A stretch of 60,238 nucleotides of DNA, from the NCBI GenBank assembly GCA_015056085.1, contig SVHA01000010.1, forward strand, positions 1-60,238. Reading direction: 5' to 3'. Positions 9,403 through 17,494 of this stretch are shown here, piece by piece; position 1 is the stretch's first letter; each line of letters begins with the position of its first letter. Below the pieces are notes generated by a model. It worked only from the letters and a program-made list of their open reading frames with translations. It did not search any database and was not told where the DNA came from. Source of the DNA: Clostridiales bacterium (GTDB taxonomy: Bacteria; Bacillota; Clostridia; Christensenellales; Aristaeellaceae). The position numbers were made by a program, and so were the translations under genes.

Positions 9403-9431
9403 ATTATACCACACATCCCCTTAACCGTCCA
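9403..9431 (-). promoter_or_regulatory. Sigma-A promoter for the M42 operon
   Basis: On the minus strand TGGACG and TATAAT are separated by 17 bp, about 80 bp ahead of the copy 3 start. It is divergent from the dnaE promoter. Confidence 0.75.
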
Positions 9432-9449
9432 CCGCAAGTTTGCGGGGGC

Positions 9450-9478
9450 TTGCCCTCCGGGGCGGATGATGGTATAAT
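9450..9478 (+). promoter_or_regulatory. Sigma-A promoter for dnaE-gtrA
   Basis: TTGCCC and TATAAT are separated by exactly 17 bp. The dnaE ATG lies about 60 bp downstream. Confidence 0.8.
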
Positions 9479-9540
9479 AAATCATCTGCATGAACGGTCA
9501 GACGGGATGCATCGCCACCCCGATGAAAACGGAGGATATT

Positions 9541-12500
9541 ATGAGTTTTACGCACCTGCACCTGCACACGGAATACAGCCTCCTGGACGGTGCGTGCCGG
9601 ATTCCCCGGCTGGTCAAACGGCTGAAGGAACTGAATATGGACAGCTGCGCCATCACCGACCATGGCGTGATGTACGGCTGCATTGATTTTTACACCGCCA
9701 TGAAGGACGCCGGCATCAAGCCCATCATCGGGTGCGAGGTCTACATCTGCAAAGACCGCCACGACAAGACCTTCGTCAGCCGGGAATACAGTCACCTCAT
9801 CCTCCTGTGCGAAAACAACAAGGGCTATGACAACCTGATGCGCCTGTCCAGCGAAGGTTTCCTGTCAGGGTATTATTATCGTCCCCGCATTGACTATGAC
9901 TTCCTGCGCCAGCACAGCGAGGGGCTGATCTGTCTCTCTGCGTGCCTGTCCGGCGATCTGCCCAAGCTGCTGCTTCAGGAGCAGTACGATCAGGCGAAGG
10001 ACTACATCCGCAAAATGCAGGACATTTTCGGCAAGGACAAGTTCTTTGTGGAAATCATGGATCACGGCATCCATGAGGAAAAGATCGTTTTGCCCCGGCT
10101 GATTCAGGTGGCAAGGGAAATGGATGCCCCGCTGGTGGCCACCAATGACTGCCACTATCTGGAAGAAAAAGATGCCCGTGCCCAGGAAGTCCTCATGTGC
10201 ATCCAGACCGGCAAAACGCTGGAGGATACCGCCCGGATGCGCATGGAAACCGAGCAGCTCTACGTCAAATCGGAAGAGGAGATGCGGAGCCTGTTCAAAA
10301 TGTGCCCCGAAGCCATCGACAACACCGCCCGCATTGCCGAAATGTGCAATGTGGAGTTCGTCTTTGGCCAGACCCGCCTGCCCCATTATCCCGTGCCGGA
10401 AGGCGAAACGGCCCTGGAAATGCTCACCCGCCTGTGCCGGGAGGGCATGGCCAAACTGTATCCAGACGCCAAGGACGGTGACGCCCCCTATCAGCGCCTG
10501 AAGTACGAGCTGGACACCATCAGCGGCATGGGCTATGTGGATTACTTCCTCATCGTGTGGGATTTCATCCACTATGCCAAGCGCAACGGCATCATGGTGG
10601 GCCCCGGCCGCGGCAGCGGCGCCGGTTCCATTGTGGCGTATTCTCTGGGCATCACTATGCTGGACCCCCTCAAATATCAGCTGCTGTTTGAACGCTTCCT
10701 CAACCCCGAGCGTGTCACCATGCCGGATATCGACGTGGACTTCTGCTACGAGCGCCGGCAGGAAGTGATTGATTACGTGGCCCGCAAGTACGGCGCCGAC
10801 CACGTCAGCCAGATTATCACCTTCGGCACCATGGCCGCCAAGGGCGTGGTGCGGGACGTGGGCCGCGTGCTGGGCATGAGCTATCAGGAGACGGACCAGG
10901 TGGCCAAGGCGGTGCCCTTTGACCTGGGCATGACGCTGGAAAAGGCACTGCAGGTCTCGCCGCCCCTCAAGGCCATGTATGACGAGCAGGAGAACGTCCG
11001 CAATCTCATCGACACCGCCATGACGCTGGAAGGGATGCCCCGCCATGCTTCCACCCATGCCGCCGGCGTGCTCATCACCGGTCAGCCGGTGATCGACTTT
11101 GTGCCCCTGCAGAAAAACGACGAGGTCATCACCACCCAGTACCCCATGGGCACCATTGAGCGCCTGGGCCTGCTGAAGATGGACTTCCTGGGCCTGCGCA
11201 CGCTGACGGTCATCAGGGATACGCTGGACATGATGCGGGAAGACGGCGTGGACATGACCCCCGAAGACATCCCGGTGGATGATTCCGCCGTGTATGAGAT
11301 GATCTCCTCCGGCGACACCGAGGGCGTCTTCCAGCTGGAAGGCGGCGGCATGACCCAGTTCCTCACCAACATGAAGCCCGCCTGCTTTGAAGACATCATC
11401 GCTGCCATTTCCCTCTACCGTCCCGGCCCCATGGAATCCATCCCCCGGTACATCGCCGGCAAGCAGCACCCGGAAACCGTCAAATACAGCACGGAAAAAC
11501 TCCGGCCCATTCTGGACGTGACCTACGGCTGCATGGTGTATCAGGAGCAGGTGATGCAGATTGTGCGTGACCTGGCAGGATACTCCTATGGCCGCAGCGA
11601 TCTGGTGCGCCGCGCCATGGCGAAAAAGAAGCACAAGATCATGGCGGAAGAGCGGGAATGCTTCGTCCACGGGCGACTGAATCCCGACGGCACGGTGGAT
11701 GTGCCCGGCTGCGTGCGCAACGGCGTGCCCGAAAGCGTGGCAGAGCACATCTATGACGAAATGACCTCCTTTGCCTCCTATGCCTTCAACAAATCCCACG
11801 CTGCAGCCTACGCCATGGTCGCTGCCCAGACGGGCTGGCTCAAGTGCCATCACCCGGTGCCTTTTATGGCAGCCATGCTCAACAGCGTGTACGGCAATCC
11901 CGGCAAAATCGCCGGATACATCCAGTATTGCCGTGGACGGAACATTTCCATCCTGCCCCCTGACGTGAATCGCTCCGGGTGGAAGTTCACCGTGGTGCGC
12001 CAGGAGGACGGCACGCAGGCGATTCTGTTCGGCCTGGGCGCCGTCAAGGGCGTGGGCCAGGGTGCCGTGAATGCCATCATGGAGGAGCGCAAAAAGGCGC
12101 CCTATCAGGACATCTTTGATTTCTGCGACAGAATCGAGCCCGGCGAATGCAACAAGCGGGTGGTGGAAAGCCTCATCCGCGCCGGCGCCTTTGATTACAC
12201 CGGCGTTTCCCGCCCGAAGATGCTGGCGGTGTTTGAAATCGCCATGGACGGCAACATCTCCCGCCGCAAGGCAAACGTGGACGGTCAGATCAGCCTGTTC
12301 GACCTGGCCTTTGACACGGCCTCCGCCCTGCAGACCCGGGTGGAATACCCCGACCTGCCGGACTTCACCCTGCGCCAGCGCCTGATGGGCGAAAAGGACG
12401 TCACCGGCGTGTACATCACCGGCCATCCGCTGGATGATTACCGCAAGGTGCTCTCCGGGCTGGGATTTTCCACCGCTAATCTGGAAGGGTTGGAAGACCG

Positions 12501-13089
12501 CCCCGAACAGGCCATGGAACTGGACGGACGGAACGTGAACATGGGTGGCATCCTCACGGAAGTGAAGGGCAAGGCCACCAAAAAAGGCGCCTACATGGGC
12601 TTTGTGACGCTGGAAGACCTGACGGGTCAGATCGAAGGTCTGGTGTTCCCCAAGGTGTACGAGCGGTATCAGGGCATGATGGCCGAGGACGACATGGTGG
12701 TTTTGTGCGGCAAGCTGTCCATTCGGGAAGAAGAAGCGCCCAAGCTGCTGGTGGACCGGGTGGTGCCGCTGGAAGAGTGGGAACAGACGCCGTCCCTGAC
12801 GACGCCCCCTGCGCCCCGGCCTCAAGCCGTGCGGGAAACCCGCACCGATGCCCAGATTGCTCTGGCGTCCCCGGCGAAACTGTATCTGCGCCTGAGCCGC
12901 CCGGAGATGGATCAGGCGATGGCGCTGTTGTCTCTGTATCCCGGCAGCGTGCCGGTGTACATGCACATCCCCCAGGAGAAAATCACCCTGCTGGCACCCC
13001 ATACCGCCTGGTGCGACGGCTCAGAGGAGTGCCTGCGGCAGCTGCAGTCCCGCCTGCAGGAAGAAAACGTGAAACTGGTCAATAAGTAA
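9541..13089 (+). CDS. dnaE: DNA polymerase III subunit alpha (DnaE)
   Basis: The start is the ATG of MSFTHLHLHTEYS, which has GGAGG upstream; an earlier in-frame ATG lacks this. The 1182-residue protein has an N-terminal PHP domain (HLHLHTEYSLLDG, ITDHGVMYG), then the C-family polymerase core with GPGRGSGAGS near residue 355 and the metal-binding PDIDVDF near 395. A fingers region, tandem helix-hairpin-helix segments and an OB fold (GFVTLEDLTGQIEG, near 1020) follow. Bacillota pair DnaE with PolC; polC is also in this window at 50.4-54.8 kb. It leads a two-gene unit with gtrA. Confidence 0.97.
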   Translation: MSFTHLHLHTEYSLLDGACRIPRLVKRLKELNMDSCAITDHGVMYGCIDFYTAMKDAGIKPIIGCEVYICKDRHDKTFVSREYSHLILLCENNKGYDNLMRLSSEGFLSGYYYRPRIDYDFLRQHSEGLICLSACLSGDLPKLLLQEQYDQAKDYIRKMQDIFGKDKFFVEIMDHGIHEEKIVLPRLIQVAREMDAPLVATNDCHYLEEKDARAQEVLMCIQTGKTLEDTARMRMETEQLYVKSEEEMRSLFKMCPEAIDNTARIAEMCNVEFVFGQTRLPHYPVPEGETALEMLTRLCREGMAKLYPDAKDGDAPYQRLKYELDTISGMGYVDYFLIVWDFIHYAKRNGIMVGPGRGSGAGSIVAYSLGITMLDPLKYQLLFERFLNPERVTMPDIDVDFCYERRQEVIDYVARKYGADHVSQIITFGTMAAKGVVRDVGRVLGMSYQETDQVAKAVPFDLGMTLEKALQVSPPLKAMYDEQENVRNLIDTAMTLEGMPRHASTHAAGVLITGQPVIDFVPLQKNDEVITTQYPMGTIERLGLLKMDFLGLRTLTVIRDTLDMMREDGVDMTPEDIPVDDSAVYEMISSGDTEGVFQLEGGGMTQFLTNMKPACFEDIIAAISLYRPGPMESIPRYIAGKQHPETVKYSTEKLRPILDVTYGCMVYQEQVMQIVRDLAGYSYGRSDLVRRAMAKKKHKIMAEERECFVHGRLNPDGTVDVPGCVRNGVPESVAEHIYDEMTSFASYAFNKSHAAAYAMVAAQTGWLKCHHPVPFMAAMLNSVYGNPGKIAGYIQYCRGRNISILPPDVNRSGWKFTVVRQEDGTQAILFGLGAVKGVGQGAVNAIMEERKKAPYQDIFDFCDRIEPGECNKRVVESLIRAGAFDYTGVSRPKMLAVFEIAMDGNISRRKANVDGQISLFDLAFDTASALQTRVEYPDLPDFTLRQRLMGEKDVTGVYITGHPLDDYRKVLSGLGFSTANLEGLEDRPEQAMELDGRNVNMGGILTEVKGKATKKGAYMGFVTLEDLTGQIEGLVFPKVYERYQGMMAEDDMVVLCGKLSIREEEAPKLLVDRVVPLEEWEQTPSLTTPPAPRPQAVRETRTDAQIALASPAKLYLRLSRPEMDQAMALLSLYPGSVPVYMHIPQEKITLLAPHTAWCDGSEECLRQLQSRLQEENVKLVNK

Positions 13090-13104
13090 GACAGGAGCCT
13101 TGAT

Positions 13105-13527
13105 ATGAATCAGCGCATCCGGGAAGTGATGAAGTTCGCCGTCACCGGCGGCGTGTGCTTCCTGATTGAATATGCCGCGCTGGTGCTGCTGAAGGAATGG
13201 CTGCACCTGAGCGTGATCATCGCCACGCCGCTGGCGTTCCTGATTTCGGTGGCGGTGAACTATTTGCTGTGTATGCGCTGGGTGTTTGACGGCGCCAAGG
13301 ATGGCAGCCGCAAAGCCCAGCTGGGGTTTGCCCTCACCAGCGGCATGGGCCTTGTGCTCAACTGGCTGCTGATGCTGGCGCTGACGACCCTCTTTGGTGA
13401 AGACGCCGTGGTGTTCACCCTGTTTACCCTGACGGTGAAGGCCTACATGATCAACAAGGTCATCGCCACCTTCCTGGTCATGGTTTGGAACTACTTTACC
13501 AAGCGCTGGGTGCTTAAGGGCCGGTAA
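13105..13527 (+). CDS. GtrA family membrane protein
   Basis: The 140-residue product has four hydrophobic segments and the GtrA-family pattern: KFAVTGGVCFLIEY at the N-terminus, AVNYLLCMRWVF in the middle and VMVWNYFTKRWVL at the end. GtrA proteins are thought to move polyprenyl-phosphate-linked sugars across the membrane for cell-surface glycosylation. It starts 15 bp after dnaE with an AGGAG site, so it is probably co-transcribed with it. The link to glycosylation is family knowledge, not shown by neighbours. Confidence 0.85.
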   Translation: MNQRIREVMKFAVTGGVCFLIEYAALVLLKEWLHLSVIIATPLAFLISVAVNYLLCMRWVFDGAKDGSRKAQLGFALTSGMGLVLNWLLMLALTTLFGEDAVVFTLFTLTVKAYMINKVIATFLVMVWNYFTKRWVLKGR

Positions 13528-13702
13528 GCAGGGGGCTTTGCCCTTTGTGAGGCTTTGCCCCACACCCCGCCAAAGGGCTTTGCCCTCTGGACTCCCAATC
13601 GGGGACGCTGCCCCCGATACCCCTTTTGTGGGGCTTTGCCCCACACCCCAGCAGGGGCTCTGCCCCTGCACCCCGCAAGGGTCTTCGACCCTTGACCCAT
13701 CA

Positions 13703-13741
13703 CCCGGAAATCCCGAAGGATTTCCGGGGTGTTCTTGTTTT
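13703..13741 (+). terminator. Repeat-borne terminator after gtrA (CCGGAAATCC type)
   Basis: An 11-bp stem (CCCGGAAATCC / GGATTTCCGGG) with a 4-nt loop is followed by a T-rich run. The same stem recurs after the DUF3783, GH31 and prsA genes. Confidence 0.75.
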
Positions 13742-14004
13742 GGGGGTGGTTTTGCACATTTGACTTGTCTTTACCGGGGCAACCAGGGGGCTTTCCGATC
13801 GCCCCCTGGACCCCTTCGGCTTGACCCCTACCGGCAATCTTGAGCAAGCAACAAAGGAAAAACCGTTCCTCCAACAAGCAGGTTACAACTCTAAACAAGA
13901 GATGGGACTCCGAAGGTTTCCAAAGGGCGATCGGAAAGCCCTTTGGTCGCCCGTGAGGGCGAAACCTTACCTTGCACAAAGACATAGCCTGAAAGGAAAA
14001 TCCC

Positions 14005-14042
14005 ATATACAAACAATCCCCCAAGCCCGTCAGGGCTTGGGG
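14005..14042 (-). terminator. Repeat-borne terminator after mntP (CCCCAAGCCC type)
   Basis: A 10-bp perfect stem CCCCAAGCCC / GGGCTTGGGG with a 4-nt loop is followed on the minus strand by GATTGTTTGTAT. The same stem recurs in most blocks. Confidence 0.75.
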
Positions 14043-14171
14043 AAATGGGTCAAGGGCCAATGGCCCTTGCGGGGTCCAGGGGCAGAGCCCCTGGTGGGTT
14101 TCCAAAGGGCAAAGCCCTTTGGTGCGGGGCAACGCCCCGCAGGGGGTCCAGGGGGCGAAGCCCCCTGGTGG

Positions 14172-14741
14172 TCACAGTACGCCGTAATGTTCCAGGAGAA
14201 TCTTGAGACCCATCAGCACCAGCACGGCGCCGCCGAAAAGCTCTGCGTGAGACTTGAATCTGGCGCCGAAAATCCGACCGATTTTCAGGCCGGCGGCGGA
14301 GAACGCAAAGGTCGTCACGCCAATCAGCGCCACAGCGGGCAGAATCTGCACATCCAGGCAGGCAAAGGATACGCCGGAAGCCATGGCGTCAATGCTGGTG
14401 GCCACCGCAAGGGGAATCATCGCCTTCACGCCAAAAGAGGCGTCCAGACATTCCTCTTCCTCCTTGCTCAGGCTCTCACGGATCATGTTGATGCCGATGA
14501 GCGCCAGCAGGATAAAGGCGATCCAGTGGGCAAAATTCTGCACAAAGGAGACTTCCGCAAACAGCGTGCCCAGCAGCCAGCCAATCAGCGGCATCAGCGC
14601 CTGAAATCCGCCGAAATATGCGCCCACAATGACGCTGTGGCTGATTTTGGCCTCCTTGACGGACAGGCCCTTGCAGATGGCCACCGCAAAAGCGTCCATG
14701 CTCAGTCCCACGGCAATGATGAAAAGTTCCGGCAAACCCAT
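14172..14741 (-). CDS. mntP: Manganese efflux pump MntP
   Basis: The 189-residue protein has six hydrophobic segments in the two-repeat MntP arrangement. The conserved membrane aspartates are present at Asp16 (LSMDAFAV) and Asp118 (ATSIDAMA), positions needed for transport in the E. coli protein. MntP exports Mn2+ when it is in excess. The gene follows a yybP-ykoY manganese riboswitch with its own promoter, which agrees with this role. The ATG has AGGAGG nearby. The repeat array begins at the stop codon. Confidence 0.95.
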   Translation of the reverse strand: MGLPELFIIAVGLSMDAFAVAICKGLSVKEAKISHSVIVGAYFGGFQALMPLIGWLLGTLFAEVSFVQNFAHWIAFILLALIGINMIRESLSKEEEECLDASFGVKAMIPLAVATSIDAMASGVSFACLDVQILPAVALIGVTTFAFSAAGLKIGRIFGARFKSHAELFGGAVLVLMGLKILLEHYGVL

Positions 14742-14771
14742 GTTGCATCCTCCTGTCTAGGTGATGTGTGC

Positions 14772-14825
14772 AAAAAAACGAGACTCATCCGCTTTTCCAC
14801 GCTTGAAAATACGGATAAGTCTCGT
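14772..14825 (-). terminator. Riboswitch-controlled terminator ahead of mntP
   Basis: On the minus strand ACGAGACTTATCCG pairs with CGGATGAGTCTCGT, followed by a run of seven T. The 5' arm contains CTTATC, which is also the 3' strand of the aptamer P1 helix, so helix P1 and this terminator exclude each other. Confidence 0.85.
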
Positions 14826-14912
14826 CACTGATGCGTATTCAGTACAAAGCCAGGGCAGTGCCCATTGTGTTGACTTCGTCCCGCAAATGCTTGCGCTGAC
14901 TACTCCCTTATC
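14814..14912 (-). ncRNA. yybP-ykoY manganese riboswitch aptamer
   Basis: The minus-strand leader has the class hallmarks: a GGGAGTAGTC loop segment at the 5' side, GTCAACAC and CCTGGCTTTG in the middle, and GTGACGAGACT near the 3' side. P1 is formed by GATAAG (14907-14912) with CTTATC (14814-14819). This family binds Mn2+ and typically turns efflux genes on. Here ligand-stabilised P1 would sequester the terminator arm and allow read-through into mntP. The aptamer class is recognised by motif; the on-switch logic is read from the overlapping helices. Confidence 0.85.
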
Positions 14913-14919
14913 GACCCAA

Positions 14920-14949
14920 AGTGTACCATATCCCATGAGAGGGTGTCAA
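14920..14949 (-). promoter_or_regulatory. Promoter for the mntP riboswitch transcript
   Basis: On the minus strand TTGACA and TACACT are separated by 18 bp, with TGG directly before the -10 box (extended -10). The -35 box overlaps the last codon of the upstream glycosyltransferase gene. Confidence 0.8.
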
Positions 14950-16103
14950 GGAAGAATCTTCCTGATGGCACTCTTTGTCATACGGATGATTTTCTGCTTG
15001 CCCCGGCGGGCCAGGTCGGGGAACTTGTTCAGTGTCAGGCAGATGCGCACCTTGTCGCCGGACGGGAGGGGCAGCATCTGCAGGTGCCTGAGCAGGTCCT
15101 GGGCACACACCGGCAGGGACAGCCGCCCGGCGGCGAATTCGGACGCCTTGAGGCGCATGGCTTCCCTTTCGGCGGGGTGATCCAGCAGGTATTTCAGCTG
15201 CTGATACCAGTGCTCCTCCTGGCTGCAGAACAGGGCGCAGTCCTCGGCGAAATCATGCAGGCGGGTGTAGGGCTGAACGTCGGAAAACACGCCCACAATG
15301 CCGGCGGCGGCGTATTCGATGAACTTGTTGTAATGCTTATGGCGATGGAAGGGGCTGTCCGGCATGGGCGCCAGACCGATGTCCCAGCCTGCCTGATTCA
15401 GGGCGCTGCGGTATTCCTCGTAGGATTGGCAGTAGGGGGTTGCTTTGGCGCCCAGATCAGCGGCGAAGGCGGGCACGGCGCCGAAGAATTCAAAGGCGAC
15501 CCGATCTCCGTATTCCGCCTTGATGCGCCGGAGGGCGCCTCCCAGTATGGCTTCCACATCCCCGGTGCGGTCAATGGAACCGGCAAAGCCGATTTTCACT
15601 GGCTGGGCGGGGTCGTGGGGCTGGTAAGGCAAGGGGAACAGGGCGGGTTCTTCCACCGGGATGGCCACCTTGCCGTTGGCGTACTTTTCCAGCAGAAGGG
15701 GCGAAGGCGACACAATGGCGTGAGACATCTCCAGCATGGCGGTGATGTCCTTCCGCACCCGGGGAAGGTGATAATACCACGCGCTGCTGAGATGCTGGGG
15801 GACACTCAGCAGATCGTCGTCAATGATATACACCAGCTGCTTTCCAGCCAGACGGAGGGCCTTGCTGACCCGCCGCTCATAGGAACAGTCGCATCTGGCC
15901 AGAAGCACCACATCCGCCCAGTCCAGGTCGCTGTGGCGCAGGGACATTTCCTGCACGGCCCGGTATTCCACCTGACCCTGGCTGTGCAGATATTCCATCT
16001 GGCAGTGACCGCATAGCAGCACAGAAGGGATCATGTGGCGGTAAATCAGCAGCACATGAAGCAGTCTGCTTTCACAGGGGGCTGCACATTGCCCGGTGGT
16101 CAT
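14946..16103 (-). CDS. Glycosyltransferase, GT-B fold (GT4-like)
   Basis: The 385-residue product shows a GT-B pattern: an N-terminal domain with VLLARCDC and a YIIDDDLL segment, then KIGFAGSIDRTGDVEAI opening the C-terminal nucleotide-sugar domain, DIGLAPMPDSPFHRHKHYNKFIEYAAAG with the sugar-binding Glu, and a basic tail. The KFIEYAAAG element is typical of GT4-like enzymes. I chose the ATG with GGGAGA upstream rather than a GTG three codons earlier. It lies downstream of a GT2 gene, so the pair probably builds a surface polysaccharide. Donor and acceptor are unknown. Confidence 0.8.
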   Translation of the reverse strand: MTTGQCAAPCESRLLHVLLIYRHMIPSVLLCGHCQMEYLHSQGQVEYRAVQEMSLRHSDLDWADVVLLARCDCSYERRVSKALRLAGKQLVYIIDDDLLSVPQHLSSAWYYHLPRVRKDITAMLEMSHAIVSPSPLLLEKYANGKVAIPVEEPALFPLPYQPHDPAQPVKIGFAGSIDRTGDVEAILGGALRRIKAEYGDRVAFEFFGAVPAFAADLGAKATPYCQSYEEYRSALNQAGWDIGLAPMPDSPFHRHKHYNKFIEYAAAGIVGVFSDVQPYTRLHDFAEDCALFCSQEEHWYQQLKYLLDHPAEREAMRLKASEFAAGRLSLPVCAQDLLRHLQMLPLPSGDKVRICLTLNKFPDLARRGKQKIIRMTKSAIRKILP

Positions 16104-16154
16104 GGTTGCCACGTCTCCCTTCTGCGGATGGTTGTGTCGTGTGTATCAGTTGCG

Positions 16155-16180
16155 AAAAAAAGTGGCACAAGCCACTTTTT
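16155..16180 (-). terminator. Intrinsic terminator between the two glycosyltransferase genes
   Basis: AAAAAGTGGC and GCCACTTTTT form a compact hairpin with a 4-nt loop and T runs on both strands. It lies in the 109-bp gap, so read-through or a separate start would be needed for the downstream gene. Confidence 0.7.
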
Positions 16181-16212
16181 AACATGGAACAATGTATGGA
16201 TATGGCCCGGAA

Positions 16213-17142
16213 TCACCCGAAAACGCAGGCGGACAGATAGCGGAACCGGCCATAAATCAGATGGCGATGCTGCCGGTAAAAAGCAAGGCCGCTGCGGCGC
16301 TTGCAGTAGGCATCCAGGAAAGCACGGTCCTCGTCGTTGAGCAGGTCTGCATACACATGAGAGAACACGATGGCCTGCTGCTTTTTGGCGACAATGCCCT
16401 GCCGGATTTCCTCCATGCGGAAGATCCGGCGCAGGAAGTACTTGAGGGAGCGCACCTTCTTGGCGCCGACGCTGTTATACCCATGCTGGCGGTATGCGCT
16501 CAGGGGAACGGGGACGTGGACGATGTGACCGAAGCGGGCCGCCACAATGGCATACCACCAGTCATGCATGATGACGGCACGATGGTTGCGGCACTGGGCT
16601 GCCAGCGTCGCCAGCGCCCGGTTGATCACCATGGCGCCGCCGGTGACCACGTTCTGCATCAGCAGCGCCCGATAGTCAAACCTGGCCACGGAATGATGCT
16701 GATACTCAATCAGGGAGGGAGAGATGGTCTGCAGCTCCTTGTCGGCCACCGTCTGATCGGAGAATACCAGCAAGGGGGTGTCAGCCCCGTACTGCTTTTC
16801 CGATTCCATCATCACCGACATCATGCGGCGGATCTTGTCCTTGTACCACACGTCGTCCTGATCGCAGAAGAAAAGATAGGCTGCGTCGCTCTGCTGGGCC
16901 ATCCAGAGGAAATGAGACCGGGCATTGCCGAAATGGCGCTCGCTGAACACCCGATGGATCTTATCGGGATAGCGGGTGGCGTAACTTTCTACCAGTTTTT
17001 CCGTTCCGTCGGTGGAGCCGTCGTCAGAAATCAGGAGACGCCAGTTGCCTTCCGTCTGGGACAGAATGGATTCAATTTGCTCTGAGAGATACGCTGCGCC
17101 GTTATAAGTGGCCAGCAGGATGTCCACACGCTGATTGATCAT
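16213..17142 (-). CDS. Family 2 glycosyltransferase
   Basis: The start MINQRVDILLATYNG has AAAGGAG upstream and is preferred to an ATG six codons earlier. The 309-residue product has GT-A fold motifs: LLATYNG, SDDGSTDGT for nucleotide binding and CDQDDVW as the metal-binding DXD. The rest (GGAMVINRAL, MHDWWY) matches rhamnosyl/galactosyl-type GT2 enzymes of surface polysaccharide pathways. It has its own TATAAT promoter and is followed by the GT-B enzyme. Confidence 0.9.
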   Translation of the reverse strand: MINQRVDILLATYNGAAYLSEQIESILSQTEGNWRLLISDDGSTDGTEKLVESYATRYPDKIHRVFSERHFGNARSHFLWMAQQSDAAYLFFCDQDDVWYKDKIRRMMSVMMESEKQYGADTPLLVFSDQTVADKELQTISPSLIEYQHHSVARFDYRALLMQNVVTGGAMVINRALATLAAQCRNHRAVIMHDWWYAIVAARFGHIVHVPVPLSAYRQHGYNSVGAKKVRSLKYFLRRIFRMEEIRQGIVAKKQQAIVFSHVYADLLNDEDRAFLDAYCKRRSGLAFYRQHRHLIYGRFRYLSACVFG

Positions 17143-17277
17143 AGCGCTCCTTTCTGCCATGCCGCAGCTGTTGAGTCCGGGCGGACGGCGAATTTTCTTT
17201 CATGATGGTGTCAGAGACACGTGCGCGGGCTGCCTGACTGCACGTCAAATAAGCCGTGACAGTCTTACACAGAAAAC

Positions 17278-17306
17278 ATTATAGCACATAACAGTGGTTA
17301 TTTCAA
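17278..17306 (-). promoter_or_regulatory. Promoter for the glycosyltransferase pair
   Basis: On the minus strand TTGAAA and TATAAT are separated by 17 bp. It lies in the 352-bp divergent gap 17143-17494, which otherwise holds only the xpt promoter and leader. Confidence 0.78.
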
Positions 17307-17397
17307 TATGCACTGACGGGTTTTACAGTTATGACAAGCGCTCTCGCCCGGTCCCTCTGCCCGAAAGAAAAACTCACTTCCCAACAGGAAAATAGGC

Positions 17398-17426
17398 TTT
17401 ACAAGGCCAAAAGCGTGGTTTATAAT
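17398..17426 (+). promoter_or_regulatory. Promoter for the dehydrogenase remnant and xpt
   Basis: TTTACA and TATAAT are separated by 17 bp. It drives a transcript whose first reading frame is the truncated dehydrogenase. Confidence 0.82.
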
Positions 17427-17444
17427 GAATACAAATCAAAGAAA

Positions 17445-17481
17445 CCGCCTGTTTTCAGGCGGAATGAATCAGGCGGAATGA
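17445..17481 (+). other. Leader hairpin with duplicated 3' arm
   Basis: CCGCCTG at 17445-17451 pairs with CAGGCGG at 17456-17462. The 13-nt string TCAGGCGGAATGA occurs twice, at 17455 and 17469, so the same 5' arm could pair with either copy. The second pairing would end just before the AAAGGG ribosome binding site of the first frame. No purine aptamer sequence is seen. Confidence 0.55.
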
Positions 17482-17494
17482 AAGGGAACGAAAC

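Larger units (their letters stand above)
13528..14171. repeat. Modular palindromic repeat block between convergent gtrA and mntP
   Basis: No gene is present. Hairpin units start a few bases after the gtrA stop and end directly at the mntP stop. The left half is oriented with gtrA: GC units, the CAAGGGTC/GACCCTTG hairpin, then a CCGGAAATCC-type terminator. The right half is the mirror image oriented with mntP and uses a CCCCAAGCCC-type terminator. The centre has two modules with the shared core CGATCGGAAAG, one in a CCAGGGGG stem and one in a CCAAAGGG stem next to TTTCGCCCTCACGGGCGA-like sequence. Confidence 0.9.

Noticed and set aside
9865-13002. A 1045-codon open frame on the minus strand opposite dnaE
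   Set aside because: It is antisense to dnaE with low-complexity His/Gly-rich translation. It is a codon-bias shadow.
17161-17494. Purine riboswitch ahead of xpt
   Set aside because: The leader has a promoter and a duplicated hairpin arm but none of the conserved purine aptamer junction sequence.
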